DNA of 64,000 nt from Pseudomonas corrugata (GTDB lineage Bacteria > Pseudomonadota > Gammaproteobacteria > Pseudomonadales > Pseudomonadaceae). A program made the position numbers and the translations under genes. The notes beneath the pieces were generated by a model. It made no database searches and was not told the DNA's origin. It worked only from the letters and a program-made list of their open reading frames with translations. Location: assembly GCF_001269905.1 (NCBI RefSeq), contig NZ_LHVK01000021.1, positions 1 to 64,000 on the forward strand, read 5' to 3'. Below are positions 47,038 through 55,930 of the stretch, one piece after another; position 1 is the stretch's first letter; each line of letters begins with the position of its first letter.

Positions 47038-47120
47038 TGTGCAGTATAAGCATGTCATCAGAATTAACACTTATTTCACCAACCTATAAATAACTCTTTA
47101 ATTATCAATAAGTTAAACAT

Positions 47121-47136
47121 TGGCACAGGCCTTGCT
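47121..47136 (+). promoter_or_regulatory. Sigma54 (-24/-12) promoter of the iolG-like operon
   Basis: TGGCACAGGCCTTGCT matches the consensus TGGCAC-N5-TTGCW, with GG and GC twelve bases apart. Transcription would begin near 47147, 48 bp before the first ATG. The divergent activator gene supplies the required AAA+ protein. Confidence 0.85.
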
Positions 47137-47194
47137 CCCTCCTCCTTACAGCAAAAACAGTCCTGCTGATAACAAAAAAAGGGAAGTCAGTTTC

Positions 47195-48217
47195 ATGAAC
47201 ACATCCAAAATCATCCGCCTCGGTCTCATTGGCGCCGGCCGCATGGGCAGCTTTCACGGCCTGACGGCAGCCCGACACATTCCCGGCGCCTGCCTGGCTG
47301 CCATCGCCGACCCGACACCGGGCCAAGCCGCCCGCCTGGCGGCACAGTTGGGGGTGGAGCGGGTCTACACCGACCCACAGCAATTGCTCGACGACCCCGA
47401 GATCGACTGCGTACTGATTGCCGCTCCGGCCCGCAGCCACGCCGAGCTGGTCATCAGCGCAGCCCGCGCTGGCAAAAGTGTGTTCTGTGAAAAACCCATG
47501 GCGATCACCCTCGACGAAGCGGACCGCGCCATCGCCGCTGCCGCCGATGCCCGGGTCACCTTGCAGGTCGGCTTCAACCGCCGCTTCGCCAAGAGTTTTC
47601 GCACCGCGCACCTGGACGTGGTCGCCGGCCGCATCGGCACCCCGCAACTGCTGCGCTCGCTGACCCGCGACCCGGCGCTGAACAATCCGGCCAACTCGCC
47701 GCAGTGGGTGATCTTCCTCGAAACCCTGATCCACGACTTCGACACCTTGCGTTACCTCAATCCTGGGGCCGAGGTCGTCGAAGTCTTCGTGATGGCCGAT
47801 GCCCTGATCGCGCCGGAGTTCAAGGACAAGGGTTTCCTCGACACCGCCATGGTGACCCTGCGTTTCGACAACGGTGCCCTCGCCACCGCCGAGGCGAATT
47901 TTCAGGCGGTGTATGGCTACGATGTCCGGGGCGAAGTGTTCGGCAGCGCCGGCATGTTGACCATGGGTGCCGTCAATGACTCCGACCTGGTTCGCTATCT
48001 GGCCGATGGCATCCAGGCCGACACACAGCGCCTGGACACCGACCTGCTACGGGATGCCTACGTGGCCGAGCTCAACCATTTTGTCGAGTGCCTGCGCAGC
48101 GGCGCGAAACCCCTTGCCAGTGGTGAAGACGCCCGCGCTGCCCTGGCCATTGCCCGCGCCTGTATCGAGTCGTTCCAGCAGGGCCGGCCGGTGCGCTTAC
48201 AAGGAGGCCGCCCATGA
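47195..48217 (+). CDS. Gfo/Idh/MocA dehydrogenase, inositol 2-dehydrogenase-like
   Basis: 340 residues from the ATG (MNTSKIIRLGLIGAGRMG) with GGGAAG eight bases upstream. Rossmann GAGRMG, EKP motif (CEKPMAITLDEA near 95) and the catalytic HDFDTLRY block near 180, as in myo-inositol dehydrogenases. NAD(P)-dependent oxidation of a polyol or sugar is predicted. It overlaps the next gene by 4 bp (ATGA). iolG is the closest name, but substrate identity is inferred. Confidence 0.85.
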   Translation: MNTSKIIRLGLIGAGRMGSFHGLTAARHIPGACLAAIADPTPGQAARLAAQLGVERVYTDPQQLLDDPEIDCVLIAAPARSHAELVISAARAGKSVFCEKPMAITLDEADRAIAAAADARVTLQVGFNRRFAKSFRTAHLDVVAGRIGTPQLLRSLTRDPALNNPANSPQWVIFLETLIHDFDTLRYLNPGAEVVEVFVMADALIAPEFKDKGFLDTAMVTLRFDNGALATAEANFQAVYGYDVRGEVFGSAGMLTMGAVNDSDLVRYLADGIQADTQRLDTDLLRDAYVAELNHFVECLRSGAKPLASGEDARAALAIARACIESFQQGRPVRLQGGRP

Positions 48218-49005
48218 GCTTCACTCCGTTCAAACTGGCGATCAGCGCCGAGATGGTCTTCCTCGACCTGCCGTTCACCGAACGAGTCAAACGGATTCAC
48301 GCACTGGGCTTCAGCGCCGAAATCTGGGACTGGACGAAAAAAGACATTGCCGCCCTGGTCGACACCGGGGCTGACTTCACCTCAATGACCGGCTACATCG
48401 CGGGTAACCTGACCGATCCCGAGGACATCCAGCATCTGCTCGACAGCGCACGGGAATCCCTGGCCGTCGCTGCTCGGTTGAATTGCCCGAGCCTCAACCT
48501 TCACGGTACGGGCCTGGACGACAAAGGCTTGCCGGTCAAACCGGTGGCCCTCACCACCGGACGCATGTGGTTGAACGCCTGCAAGACCCTGGAAAAAATC
48601 GCGCGCCTGGGTGAAGACGCGGGCCGGGTGTTCCTTCTGGAGAACCTCAACACCGAGGTGGACCACCCCGGCACGCCGTTCGGTCGCGCCGATGACACCC
48701 TGGCGCTGATCGAGGCCGTGGGCAGCCCTCATCTGAAGCTGAACCTGGACCTTTATCATGCGCAGATCGGCGAAGGAAACCTGATCGAACTGATCCAGCG
48801 AGCCGGCAGTGCCATCGGTGAGATCCAGGTCGCCGACGTTCCTGGGCGCATGGAACCGGGGACCGGCGAAATCCATTACCCGGCCATTGCCAAAGCCTTG
48901 TTCGAGATGGGATACACGGGTGTTGTCGGCCTAGAGGGCTGGGCCAGTGGCGACAGCGAGGCGGCACTTCAACGCTTCCGGCAAGCGTTTAGTCTGGATC
49001 GATGA
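48214..49005 (+). CDS. Hyi/IolE-like TIM-barrel sugar isomerase
   Basis: 263 residues, xylose-isomerase-like TIM barrel: the glutamate metal ligands sit in LLENLN (near 147) and GLEGW (near 246), the aspartate and His in LNLDLYHAQIGEGN (near 180) and the His in GEIHYPAI. Closest to hydroxypyruvate isomerase and inosose-processing proteins. Translationally coupled to the dehydrogenase by a 4-bp overlap. Confidence 0.85.
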   Translation: MSFTPFKLAISAEMVFLDLPFTERVKRIHALGFSAEIWDWTKKDIAALVDTGADFTSMTGYIAGNLTDPEDIQHLLDSARESLAVAARLNCPSLNLHGTGLDDKGLPVKPVALTTGRMWLNACKTLEKIARLGEDAGRVFLLENLNTEVDHPGTPFGRADDTLALIEAVGSPHLKLNLDLYHAQIGEGNLIELIQRAGSAIGEIQVADVPGRMEPGTGEIHYPAIAKALFEMGYTGVVGLEGWASGDSEAALQRFRQAFSLDR

Positions 49006-49089
49006 AACGGTGGCGCCCTTGGGCATGAATCGAGGTGCGCCGACAACCTTCACACCTGATCGACTCATAACAACAAAAGGAATCTCACC

Positions 49090-50016
49090 ATGCGTCGCTG
49101 CACATTGCTTCTTGCCACTTTGCTATTCGCCTTCAGCCAATGGGCCAACGCCGATTATCGCATCGGCGTCAGCATCGCCAGGGTGGACGACAACTTCATG
49201 ACCTATGTGCGTAGCGGCCTGGAAGACGCCGCCAGGAGAGACAACGTCCAGATCCAGTTCGAGGATGCCCAGGGCGATGTCGTGCGACAACTCAATCAGA
49301 TCCAGGGCTTCATCAACCAGAAAGTGGATGCGGTCATCGTCCTGCCCGTGGACACCGCCGCCACCACCAACATGACTCGCGCCGCGGTCGATGCGAAGGT
49401 ACCGCTGGTCTATGTCAACCGTCATCCGGACGAGCGCGTACTGCCCAAGGGCGTGGTCACCGTTGCGTCCAATGACATCGAGGCCGGCCAGTTGCAAATG
49501 CGTTACCTGGCGGAAAAGCTGAACGGCAAAGGCACCCTCGCGATCATCATGGGCGACCTGGCGCAGAACGCTACGCACGACCGCACCGAAGGGGTCAAAC
49601 AGGTGCTCAAGGATTACCCCGGGATCAAGATCGTCGAACAGCAAAGCGCCGAGTGGCAGCGGGCCAAAGGGATGGACCTGACCAGCAACTGGCTGTTGGC
49701 AGGCACCTCTTTTGACGCCATTGTCGCCAACAACGACGAGATGGCCATCGGCGCGGCCATGGCCTTGCAACAGGCGGGAAAAGGCAAAGGCGAGATTGCG
49801 ATTGTCGGCATCGACGGCCTGCCCGATGGTCTGGCCGCGATCAAGCGCGGAATGCTGGTCGCCTCGGTGTTCCAGGACCCCAAGGCCCAGGCGACCGCTG
49901 CGCTGCAAGCGGCCGTCAAAATGATCAAGGGCGAGCCGGTCGAGGCGGAAGTGTGGGTCCCCTTCCAGTTGATCAAGCCGGAACAGGTCGCGATGTTTGA
50001 GCAACACTACAAGTAA
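49090..50016 (+). CDS. Periplasmic sugar/polyol-binding protein (RbsB/IbpA-like)
   Basis: 308 residues with signal peptide (cleavage after WANA near 20) and the type I periplasmic binding fold: VIVLPVDTAATTNMTRAA, VYVNRHPDE, NNDEMAIGAAMAL and VGIDGLPDGLAAI. AAGGAA precedes the ATG. Neither an ABC permease nor an ATPase gene is adjacent, and a strong terminator follows, so it is an orphan binding protein. It may serve a transporter elsewhere or signal ligand presence. Confidence 0.9.
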   Translation: MRRCTLLLATLLFAFSQWANADYRIGVSIARVDDNFMTYVRSGLEDAARRDNVQIQFEDAQGDVVRQLNQIQGFINQKVDAVIVLPVDTAATTNMTRAAVDAKVPLVYVNRHPDERVLPKGVVTVASNDIEAGQLQMRYLAEKLNGKGTLAIIMGDLAQNATHDRTEGVKQVLKDYPGIKIVEQQSAEWQRAKGMDLTSNWLLAGTSFDAIVANNDEMAIGAAMALQQAGKGKGEIAIVGIDGLPDGLAAIKRGMLVASVFQDPKAQATAALQAAVKMIKGEPVEAEVWVPFQLIKPEQVAMFEQHYK

Positions 50017-50037
50017 GCGCGAAAGACTGGAGGTCAA

Positions 50038-50071
50038 CGCCGCTGTCCCGGCCAGGGACAGTGGCGTTTTT
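50038..50071 (+). terminator. Rho-independent terminator after the binding-protein gene
   Basis: A 12-bp GC-rich stem (CGCCGCTGTCCC paired with GGGACAGTGGCG, one G-U) with a five-base loop is followed by TTTTT. It ends the sigma54-driven three-gene unit. Confidence 0.9.
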
Positions 50072-50207
50072 CATTGAGTCATCTTACCCCGTCCTCACCA
50101 TCCCCCTCGCCACCTGCATGTGCGGCGAAACATCCATTGTTCGTTGCGCCTCGAAGTGAGACATCTGCCTGACGCATACGCTGTGAGCCCACATGGAGGA
50201 GTTGGCG

Positions 50208-51476
50208 ATGAAACACAGCCGTTTTTTTGGAAAAACCGTACTGGCCTGCACGTTCATCCTGGCGATGATCGGTTGGGGGATCGGCTTCTATGGCCCGCCG
50301 ATCTACATGCAATCGGTCATGGAGCGCACGGGTTGGCCCATCGCCCAGGTGTCGACTGCCGTCACCTTGCACTTTCTCAGCGGCACGATCGTCATCGCCA
50401 ATCTACCCAGGCTCTACGCACGCTTCGGCATTCCAGCCATCACCGTGCTGGGCAGCATTTTCCTGGGTATCGGCGTGAACATCTGGGCCCAGGCCAACCA
50501 GCTCTGGGTGCTGTATGCCGGTGCGATGTGCTCGGGTATCGGCTGGGTGACCCTGGGCGCCGCGGCCGTCAATACCCTGATCGCGCCGTGGTACAACAAG
50601 GAAAGGCCCCAGGCCCTGGGCAAGGCGTACAACGGCGCAAGCATGGGGGGCGTCGTCTTTTCGCCCCTGTGGGTATGGCTGATCGAGGGTTTTGGCTTTG
50701 CCACGGCAGCGTTGGTGATCAGCCTCGCAGCCTTGCTGCTTATCGGCATTTTCGCCTTCCTGGTCTTCAACAAAACCCCACAGGGTCTGGGACAGCACCC
50801 CGACAACGCCGAGCAGACGGAGCCCGTGCCACCGGCCACCAGCGCCACGCCGTGGACCGTGATGCAGACGCTCGAGGTGGCAGATTTCCGCAGCCTGGCA
50901 GCCGGCATGTCCCTGGGACTGTTCGCCCAGATCGGCTTGATCGCGCACCTGTACTCGATCCTGGTGGGACGCATGGGCGCCCACGACGCTTCATTCGCCA
51001 TGGGGCTGGCCACCGCCAGTGCCATGGGCGGTCGCTACATCGCCGCACGCCTGATGATCCAAGGCATCAACCGCAGGCTGCTGGCGTGCCAGGGCTATGC
51101 CATCCAGCTGCTGGGCACGCTGATGCTCCTCGGCCTGGACCTTCACCCGACTGTGGCCTGGATGGCGGTGGTGCTGATCGGTTCGGGCATCGGCAATGCC
51201 ACCTCCCTGCCGCCGCTGATCGCACAAACCGAGTTCAGCCGTGAGCACACTGCCAGGGTCATCGCGCTGATGGTCGCGATCAGCCAAGCCACCTACGCCT
51301 TCGCCCCTGCGTTTTTCGGCCTGGTGCGCACCGCCTTCAGCCATCCGAATCACGCTATCGCCGCCGTCGTGACAGCCGCCGTCATCGTGCAGGTGCTCGC
51401 TATCCTGTCTTTCTACCGAGGAGTGTCCGCTCGCCCCTTCAGGATCAGACCAATCGAACACCGCCATCAACGTTGA
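50208..51476 (+). CDS. Major facilitator superfamily transporter
   Basis: 422 residues from the ATG (MKHSRFFGKT) with GGAGGA seven bases upstream. Twelve predicted helices. The segment GWGIGFYGPPIYMQ in helix 1 and the loop WYNKERPQALGKAYNGASMGG resemble the oxalate:formate antiporter/monocarboxylate-type branch. The terminator at 50038 separates it from the sugar operon, so it has its own promoter. Its 3' end overlaps the convergent SDR gene by 32 bp. Substrate unknown. Confidence 0.88.
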   Translation: MKHSRFFGKTVLACTFILAMIGWGIGFYGPPIYMQSVMERTGWPIAQVSTAVTLHFLSGTIVIANLPRLYARFGIPAITVLGSIFLGIGVNIWAQANQLWVLYAGAMCSGIGWVTLGAAAVNTLIAPWYNKERPQALGKAYNGASMGGVVFSPLWVWLIEGFGFATAALVISLAALLLIGIFAFLVFNKTPQGLGQHPDNAEQTEPVPPATSATPWTVMQTLEVADFRSLAAGMSLGLFAQIGLIAHLYSILVGRMGAHDASFAMGLATASAMGGRYIAARLMIQGINRRLLACQGYAIQLLGTLMLLGLDLHPTVAWMAVVLIGSGIGNATSLPPLIAQTEFSREHTARVIALMVAISQATYAFAPAFFGLVRTAFSHPNHAIAAVVTAAVIVQVLAILSFYRGVSARPFRIRPIEHRHQR

Positions 51477-52185
51477 GCACGGCACCGTTCATGAAGGTGT
51501 TGGTCATCAAGAACAGCGCCGCAGCACCGGCTTCCTCAGGCGTGCCAAGGCGACGCAACGGCAGAGCCTGCTCCAGGGAGGCCACGTACGCGTCACGGCC
51601 TTCGCCCAATGCCTTGCTGAAGATCGGTGTATCGATCGGCCCGGGCGACAGGGTGTTGACGCGAATCGGTGCCAACTCCAGGACCAGGCCACGGGCCAGC
51701 GCCTCCATGGCGGCCGATGCCGCCGCGATGACGGCTGTGCCATGGGCATTGGGTCGATCAGCGAGCGCACCCGAGATGAAGGTGATCGACCCCGCCTTGC
51801 ACAGCCTGTCGCCCAGGGCACGGATGGTGTTGATGGACGCCCAGATACGCTCATCGAAGGCCCGGCGCAGGTGATCGACGTCAGCGGCCAGGATGGTGCC
51901 GGTGACAAACGTACCGGCGAGCAGCACCAGGTGATCGACCACAGGAATGTCCGCCAGCGCGGCTTCGACCGCCTCACGGCGGGTCACGTCGGCCGCGCGC
52001 CATTGATCCAGGCCATGATCTTTTGCAGCCTGCTCGGCACGGGCGGCATTCGAGCCGATGACCACGACCTTGGCGCCAGCGGCCTTCGCTTGTATCGCGG
52101 CAGCCAGGCCGATGCCCGATGTACCGCCGAAGATGACGACCGTGCGGCCGGTGAGATTGGATGCAAGTGTTGGGGTGATGGTCAT
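51445..52185 (-). CDS. SDR-family protein lacking the canonical YxxxK
   Basis: 246 residues from the ATG with GGAGG seven bases upstream. Cofactor loop FGGTSGIGLAAA near 19-30, and a C-terminal LSPGPIDTPIF and NVDGGVRLV typical of SDRs. After FISGALADRP, where YxxxK should follow, the protein reads VIAAASAAMEAL, so neither Tyr nor Lys is present. It may be a non-canonical reductase or a binding protein. Divergent from a LysR regulator 99 bp away and convergent, with 32 bp overlap, with the MFS gene. Confidence 0.88.
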   Translation of the reverse strand: MTITPTLASNLTGRTVVIFGGTSGIGLAAAIQAKAAGAKVVVIGSNAARAEQAAKDHGLDQWRAADVTRREAVEAALADIPVVDHLVLLAGTFVTGTILAADVDHLRRAFDERIWASINTIRALGDRLCKAGSITFISGALADRPNAHGTAVIAAASAAMEALARGLVLELAPIRVNTLSPGPIDTPIFSKALGEGRDAYVASLEQALPLRRLGTPEEAGAAALFLMTNTFMNGAVLNVDGGVRLV

Positions 52186-52284
52186 GTCGAGCCTCCAGTG
52201 AACGCCCGGATGGCGTTCGATGGAGTAAGCGTAAGACTGTGAACACGGATTGATAATTGGGTCGAAAGTCGCTTTACTAGTGCC

Positions 52285-53244
52285 ATGAAGGCACAAATTG
52301 GTCTCGACCGCCTGACCGGACTCATCGCATTCGCACGGGCCGCCTCCCTGGGCAGCTATACCGCTGCGGCACGGGAGCTTTCGGTGTCCCCCTCCGCCGT
52401 GAGCAAAAGCGTACAGCGGCTTGAGGAGCATTTTGGGCTGATGCTGTTCACCCGCACGACGCGCTCCCTGACCCTCACGCCTGAAGGGCGGGATCTTTAC
52501 GAACGTGCATTGCGAATCCTGCGCGAGGTCGAAGAAATTGATCAGGCCGCCGTCGCATCCCGCGCCGAGCCTTCCGGTGTCCTGAAAGTCACCGCCGCCC
52601 TCCCCATCGGCGTGAACATCCTGGCACCAGCCTTGCCCAGGTTCCGTGAGCAATATCCCAAGCTGGCAATCGACCTGCGACTCGGCGATCAGTATTCCGA
52701 CATCATTGAACAGGGCATCGACGTGGCCATCCGCGTGGGGAATCTCACCGACTCACGCCTGGTTTCGCGCCCCCTGGGGCCTCATCGAATCGGCGCGTTT
52801 GCGTCGCCTCAGTACCTCCAACGCAAAGGCACGCCGATGACCGCCGAAGATCTTGCGGGACATGAGTGCGTGAACTTTCGCTACCAGAGTACCGGGCAAA
52901 GTTTGCGTTGGCCCTATCAGGCAGGCGACAAACAACTCGAGTGGAGTCCCGACGTCGCATTCACCGTGGATGTCAGTGACGCGGTAGCGGCCATTATGGC
53001 GGCGGGAGGAGGCGTCGGCATTACGCCGTACTACGTGGCCGCCCCCTATGTTCGCCGGGGAGAACTGATCCCGGTGCTCCCCCAGTTCACCGCGGAACGC
53101 TTCTCCATCACCGCCTTGTGGCCGGAAAGCCGCCGAGGCAGCCCCAACGTAAAGGCCTTCATCGCCTTTTTGCTTGAGCTGTTCCCTGCAACGCCTGCCT
53201 GGGATGAGGCAGTGAATGAGGCATCCGCAGCGAACCAGGGCTGA
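52285..53244 (+). CDS. LysR-family transcriptional regulator
   Basis: 319 residues. HTH near 22-60 (ARELSVSPSAVSKSVQRLEEHFG), effector domain of the class fused to DsbA/oxidoreductase-type neighbours (VNFRYQSTGQ, VDVSDAVAAIMAAGGGVGITPYY). The divergent partner is the SDR gene, its likely target. Confidence 0.92.
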   Translation: MKAQIGLDRLTGLIAFARAASLGSYTAAARELSVSPSAVSKSVQRLEEHFGLMLFTRTTRSLTLTPEGRDLYERALRILREVEEIDQAAVASRAEPSGVLKVTAALPIGVNILAPALPRFREQYPKLAIDLRLGDQYSDIIEQGIDVAIRVGNLTDSRLVSRPLGPHRIGAFASPQYLQRKGTPMTAEDLAGHECVNFRYQSTGQSLRWPYQAGDKQLEWSPDVAFTVDVSDAVAAIMAAGGGVGITPYYVAAPYVRRGELIPVLPQFTAERFSITALWPESRRGSPNVKAFIAFLLELFPATPAWDEAVNEASAANQG

Positions 53245-53304
53245 TCGGTCGGCGGGGTTGGACAACCAGCAGCCACTGATCCCGATGCCCCCTCAAGAAG
53301 CCTG

Positions 53305-53342
53305 TATCGCCCCAGACAAATCGACACTTCAATGTCATCTGC
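53305..53342. repeat. Direct repeat of methyltransferase 3' end, copy A (pairs with 54849-54886)
   Basis: About 38 bp with roughly 32 identities to 54849-54886, including an uninterrupted run with CGACACTTCAATGTCATC. Read on the minus strand it would encode ADDIEVSICLG, versus ADDIEVSMRLG-stop at the end of the intact methyltransferase, but here the stop codon is lost. The two copies, in the same orientation, flank the ClC gene. Confidence 0.7.
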
Positions 53343-53398
53343 ATTTGCGGTTAGGCTTACCACACGTCCCGAACTTTCTACGACTGGAATCCAACTGA

Positions 53399-54721
53399 GT
53401 GATCAGACCGTTTATGTTGCTACGTCGTCGATTTGCCTCCATGCGCTGGCGCACCCGTGTCACGTTGTGGGTGGCCGCCACCTTCGCCGGCTTGCTTGTC
53501 GTCATGTTCGCTCGTCTGGCAGATCTGGCACTGAATGAGTTTGCCCTGCAAACCGCTGAACGCCCCTGGCTACCGCTCATCTACACACCTTTGATTGGCA
53601 TGCTGGTGGTGGGCCTGACCAACCGTTTCTTGCCCGGTTGCCAGGGCAGCGGTATTCCCCAGGTGATTGCCGCTACACGCCTGGCGCGTCAGGGCAAGCC
53701 CGTCAGCCAGTTGGTCTCGTTAAAGATCGCTTTCGCCAAAATCGGCCTTGGCACCCTGGCCTTGACAGGCGGTTTCTCGGCCGGACGTGAGGGGCCGTCG
53801 GTGCAGGTCGCGGCTTCGGTCATGCATTTCTTCCATCGCTACTTGCCCAACGCGCGGATCATCCGCAGCGAAGATCTGATTCTTGCCGGTGGCGCAGCGG
53901 GCATTGCGGCTGCGTTCAATACCCCGCTGGCGGGCATTGCCTTTGCCGTGGAGGAGTTGGGACGGCGCCTGGAGACACGTACCAGCGGGGTTTTGCTCAG
54001 CACCATTATTCTGTCCGGGATGGTGGCGATTGCCTTGCAGGGAAACTACAACTATTTCGGCCATTTCGACGTGCAAGCCATCAGCATGGATATCATCCTG
54101 CCGGCGCTGCTGATTGCCATTGGTTGTGGCCTGCTGGGTGGACTGTTCAGCCGCATGTTGTTATGGCCCCAACGTTATCGAAACGCCCTGCTCTGGCGGT
54201 GGCGTCGTCAGCATCCGGTGTGGTTCGCCGGCATCTGCGGGCTGATTGTAGCCGTGCTCGGCGTGCTCAGTGGCGGCATGTCATTTGGCAGCGGATACGG
54301 CGTTACCAGCCACGTCATTGCATCTGATATTGGCCTGCCGTGGCATGCCGCCCTGACCCGCTTCATCGCCACGGTGGTGACCTACTTCTCTGGAATACCG
54401 GGCGGAATCTTTGCCCCCTGCCTGGCGGTGGGCGCGGCGATCGGCGCAAATATCTCCGATCTGTTCAACCTTGGCGTGCAACCGGTCATTGCCCTGTGCA
54501 TGGTGGGCTTTCTTGCCGCCGTGACCCAGTCACCCATTACCTCCGCCATCATCGTCATGGAGATGATTGACAGTCATGGCATGGTGATCAGCCTCATGGG
54601 CGTTGCCCTCGTCGCCAAGGCTGTCAGCTCGCGGATGGGCCCCGAGCTGTATCAGCAAATGGCACGTGGCTTTGTGCAAACAGCGGAAAGAACCTCGGCG
54701 AAGCAGAAGACGGGGCAGTGA
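53399..54721 (+). CDS. ClC-family chloride/proton antiporter
   Basis: 440 residues (GTG at 53399; ATG at 53414 is the alternative start). Selectivity motifs GCQGSGIPQ, GREGPSVQ (external gating Glu), FAVEEL (internal proton-path Glu) and GGIFAPCLAVGA are all present, so a coupled Cl-/H+ exchanger rather than a channel is expected. About 10-11 helices; no CBS domains. It lies alone between a LysR gene and a methyltransferase, flanked by a direct repeat of the methyltransferase tail. Confidence 0.93.
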   Translation: MIRPFMLLRRRFASMRWRTRVTLWVAATFAGLLVVMFARLADLALNEFALQTAERPWLPLIYTPLIGMLVVGLTNRFLPGCQGSGIPQVIAATRLARQGKPVSQLVSLKIAFAKIGLGTLALTGGFSAGREGPSVQVAASVMHFFHRYLPNARIIRSEDLILAGGAAGIAAAFNTPLAGIAFAVEELGRRLETRTSGVLLSTIILSGMVAIALQGNYNYFGHFDVQAISMDIILPALLIAIGCGLLGGLFSRMLLWPQRYRNALLWRWRRQHPVWFAGICGLIVAVLGVLSGGMSFGSGYGVTSHVIASDIGLPWHAALTRFIATVVTYFSGIPGGIFAPCLAVGAAIGANISDLFNLGVQPVIALCMVGFLAAVTQSPITSAIIVMEMIDSHGMVISLMGVALVAKAVSSRMGPELYQQMARGFVQTAERTSAKQKTGQ

Positions 54722-54848
54722 AGCCCGCCCACTCGCCAAAAGAAGTCGGAGAACAGGCAGGCCAACACACTGAGAGGAACCGTTTTGTCGAGCTGAGTGC
54801 TGCTCCACTGGAGAGCTACCGATCCTGTCAGCCACCGAGGGACCTGCA

Positions 54849-55505
54849 TCATCCCAGGCGCATCGACACTTCAATGTCATCCGCAAAAGGCACGGAGAGG
54901 TAACCACTCTGCGGAGAACGCACGTAAGCCAGGTACTCAGGGCAGTAATCGGTGTTGTCCGCCACCACCAGCGCGCCCGGCCGCAAGCGTTTTTCAACCA
55001 GGCTCAGTACGTCGCGGTACAGCGCCTTGGCGCCATCGAGCAGGAGCAGGTCGACCGCCTCCGGGAGGTCGGTGGCAAGGGTCACAAGTGCATCGCCTTC
55101 GCGGACTTCCACCAGATCGCTGACACCTCCTTCAACGAAGTGATGACGTGCCAGGGCAATCTTCGAGGGCTCGAACTCACTGCCGATCAGCACACCTCCG
55201 CCATTGTCGCGCAGCGCCGCCGCCAGGTGCAGGGTGGACAAGCCGAACGAAGTGCCGAACTCGACGATGGCCCTGGCCTTTGCGCTTCGTGCGAGCATGT
55301 ACAGCAGCTTGCCGGTATCGCGGGAGACCGGCAGCCACAAGTCCTTGAGCATGCCGTACAGTTCGAGGTATTCGGTCTTGCTGCGCATCAGGCGCTCACG
55401 TTCTTCGCTTGGCACCGTATTCAGCACCGGACTGGTGGCCGCGCTGGCCTGGATGTAGAGGCCTTCGATCAGGGTTGCCAGGGGTTCTGTGGTCAAGGTG
55501 GTCAT
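54849..55505 (-). CDS. Class I SAM-dependent O-methyltransferase
   Basis: 218 residues. SAM-binding motif IVEFGTSFGLSTLHLAAAL near 80-98, acidic strand IGSEFEP, motif DLLLLDGAK near 155. This is the caffeoyl-CoA/catechol O-methyltransferase branch. GGAAGACAACC precedes the ATG. Its last 38 bp are partly duplicated beyond the ClC gene. Substrate not evident. Confidence 0.9.
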   Translation of the reverse strand: MTTLTTEPLATLIEGLYIQASAATSPVLNTVPSEERERLMRSKTEYLELYGMLKDLWLPVSRDTGKLLYMLARSAKARAIVEFGTSFGLSTLHLAAALRDNGGGVLIGSEFEPSKIALARHHFVEGGVSDLVEVREGDALVTLATDLPEAVDLLLLDGAKALYRDVLSLVEKRLRPGALVVADNTDYCPEYLAYVRSPQSGYLSVPFADDIEVSMRLG

Positions 55506-55532
55506 GGTTGTCTTCCATCAATAGGGACTGAG

Positions 55533-55552
55533 ATGCGACTGATTCGTCGCAT
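55533..55552. promoter_or_regulatory. Perfect palindrome upstream of the methyltransferase
   Basis: ATGCGAC-TGATTC-GTCGCAT: 7-bp arms with a 6-bp spacer, centred 37 bp before the methyltransferase ATG. A partial copy of the arm and spacer (ATGCGAGTGATTC) follows at 55560. This is a probable operator. The neighbouring regulator gene is broken, so the binding protein is unknown. Confidence 0.5.
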
Positions 55553-55659
55553 TTAAATGATGCGAGTGATTCGCCCTATTCGCTATTCGCGTTTCCCCAC
55601 GACGCCCGAGCTGCCCATGACCCGGCACCAGACCGCCCGTATTTCCTCACTCAAGCGGC

Positions 55660-55930
55660 CACGGCAGGCGCCCTCCAACAAGCGGGCGGAGGCTGCTCCC
55701 CAGGCTGCTGTTCAGGTTTTGGTAGCAGCGCCAGGCCGGCCGGCGTCGGTTCCACCCCGCGCTTGCTGAGCTTGGGCAGCGGCGTACCGAATCGTGCCTC
55801 GATGTCGGAAAGTCGCTTGCTGACCGCCGAGGGCGCGATGAACGCGGGTTTCGCTGGCCCATGCGATCGCCCCCTCTTCACAGACCAGAATGAACAGGTG
55901 CAAGGACAAATGATCCAGGGGCTGCGTCAT
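55660..55930 (-). pseudogene. Frameshifted and truncated LysR-type regulator
   Basis: The ATG overlaps the glcC stop (ATGA). Translation begins MTQPLDHLSLHLFILVCEEGA, then frame is lost near 55860, and the next frame continues FIAPSAVSKRLSDIEARF and KRGVEPTPAGLALL, which is the rest of a LysR HTH. Only about 80 residues of an expected 300 remain; the effector domain is gone. It was once translationally coupled to glcC. Confidence 0.8.

Noticed and set aside
52186..52653. Longer SDR start up to 52653
   Set aside because: Would run through the divergent LysR promoter and gene start; the ATG at 52185 has a strong ribosome site and starts the SDR fold normally.
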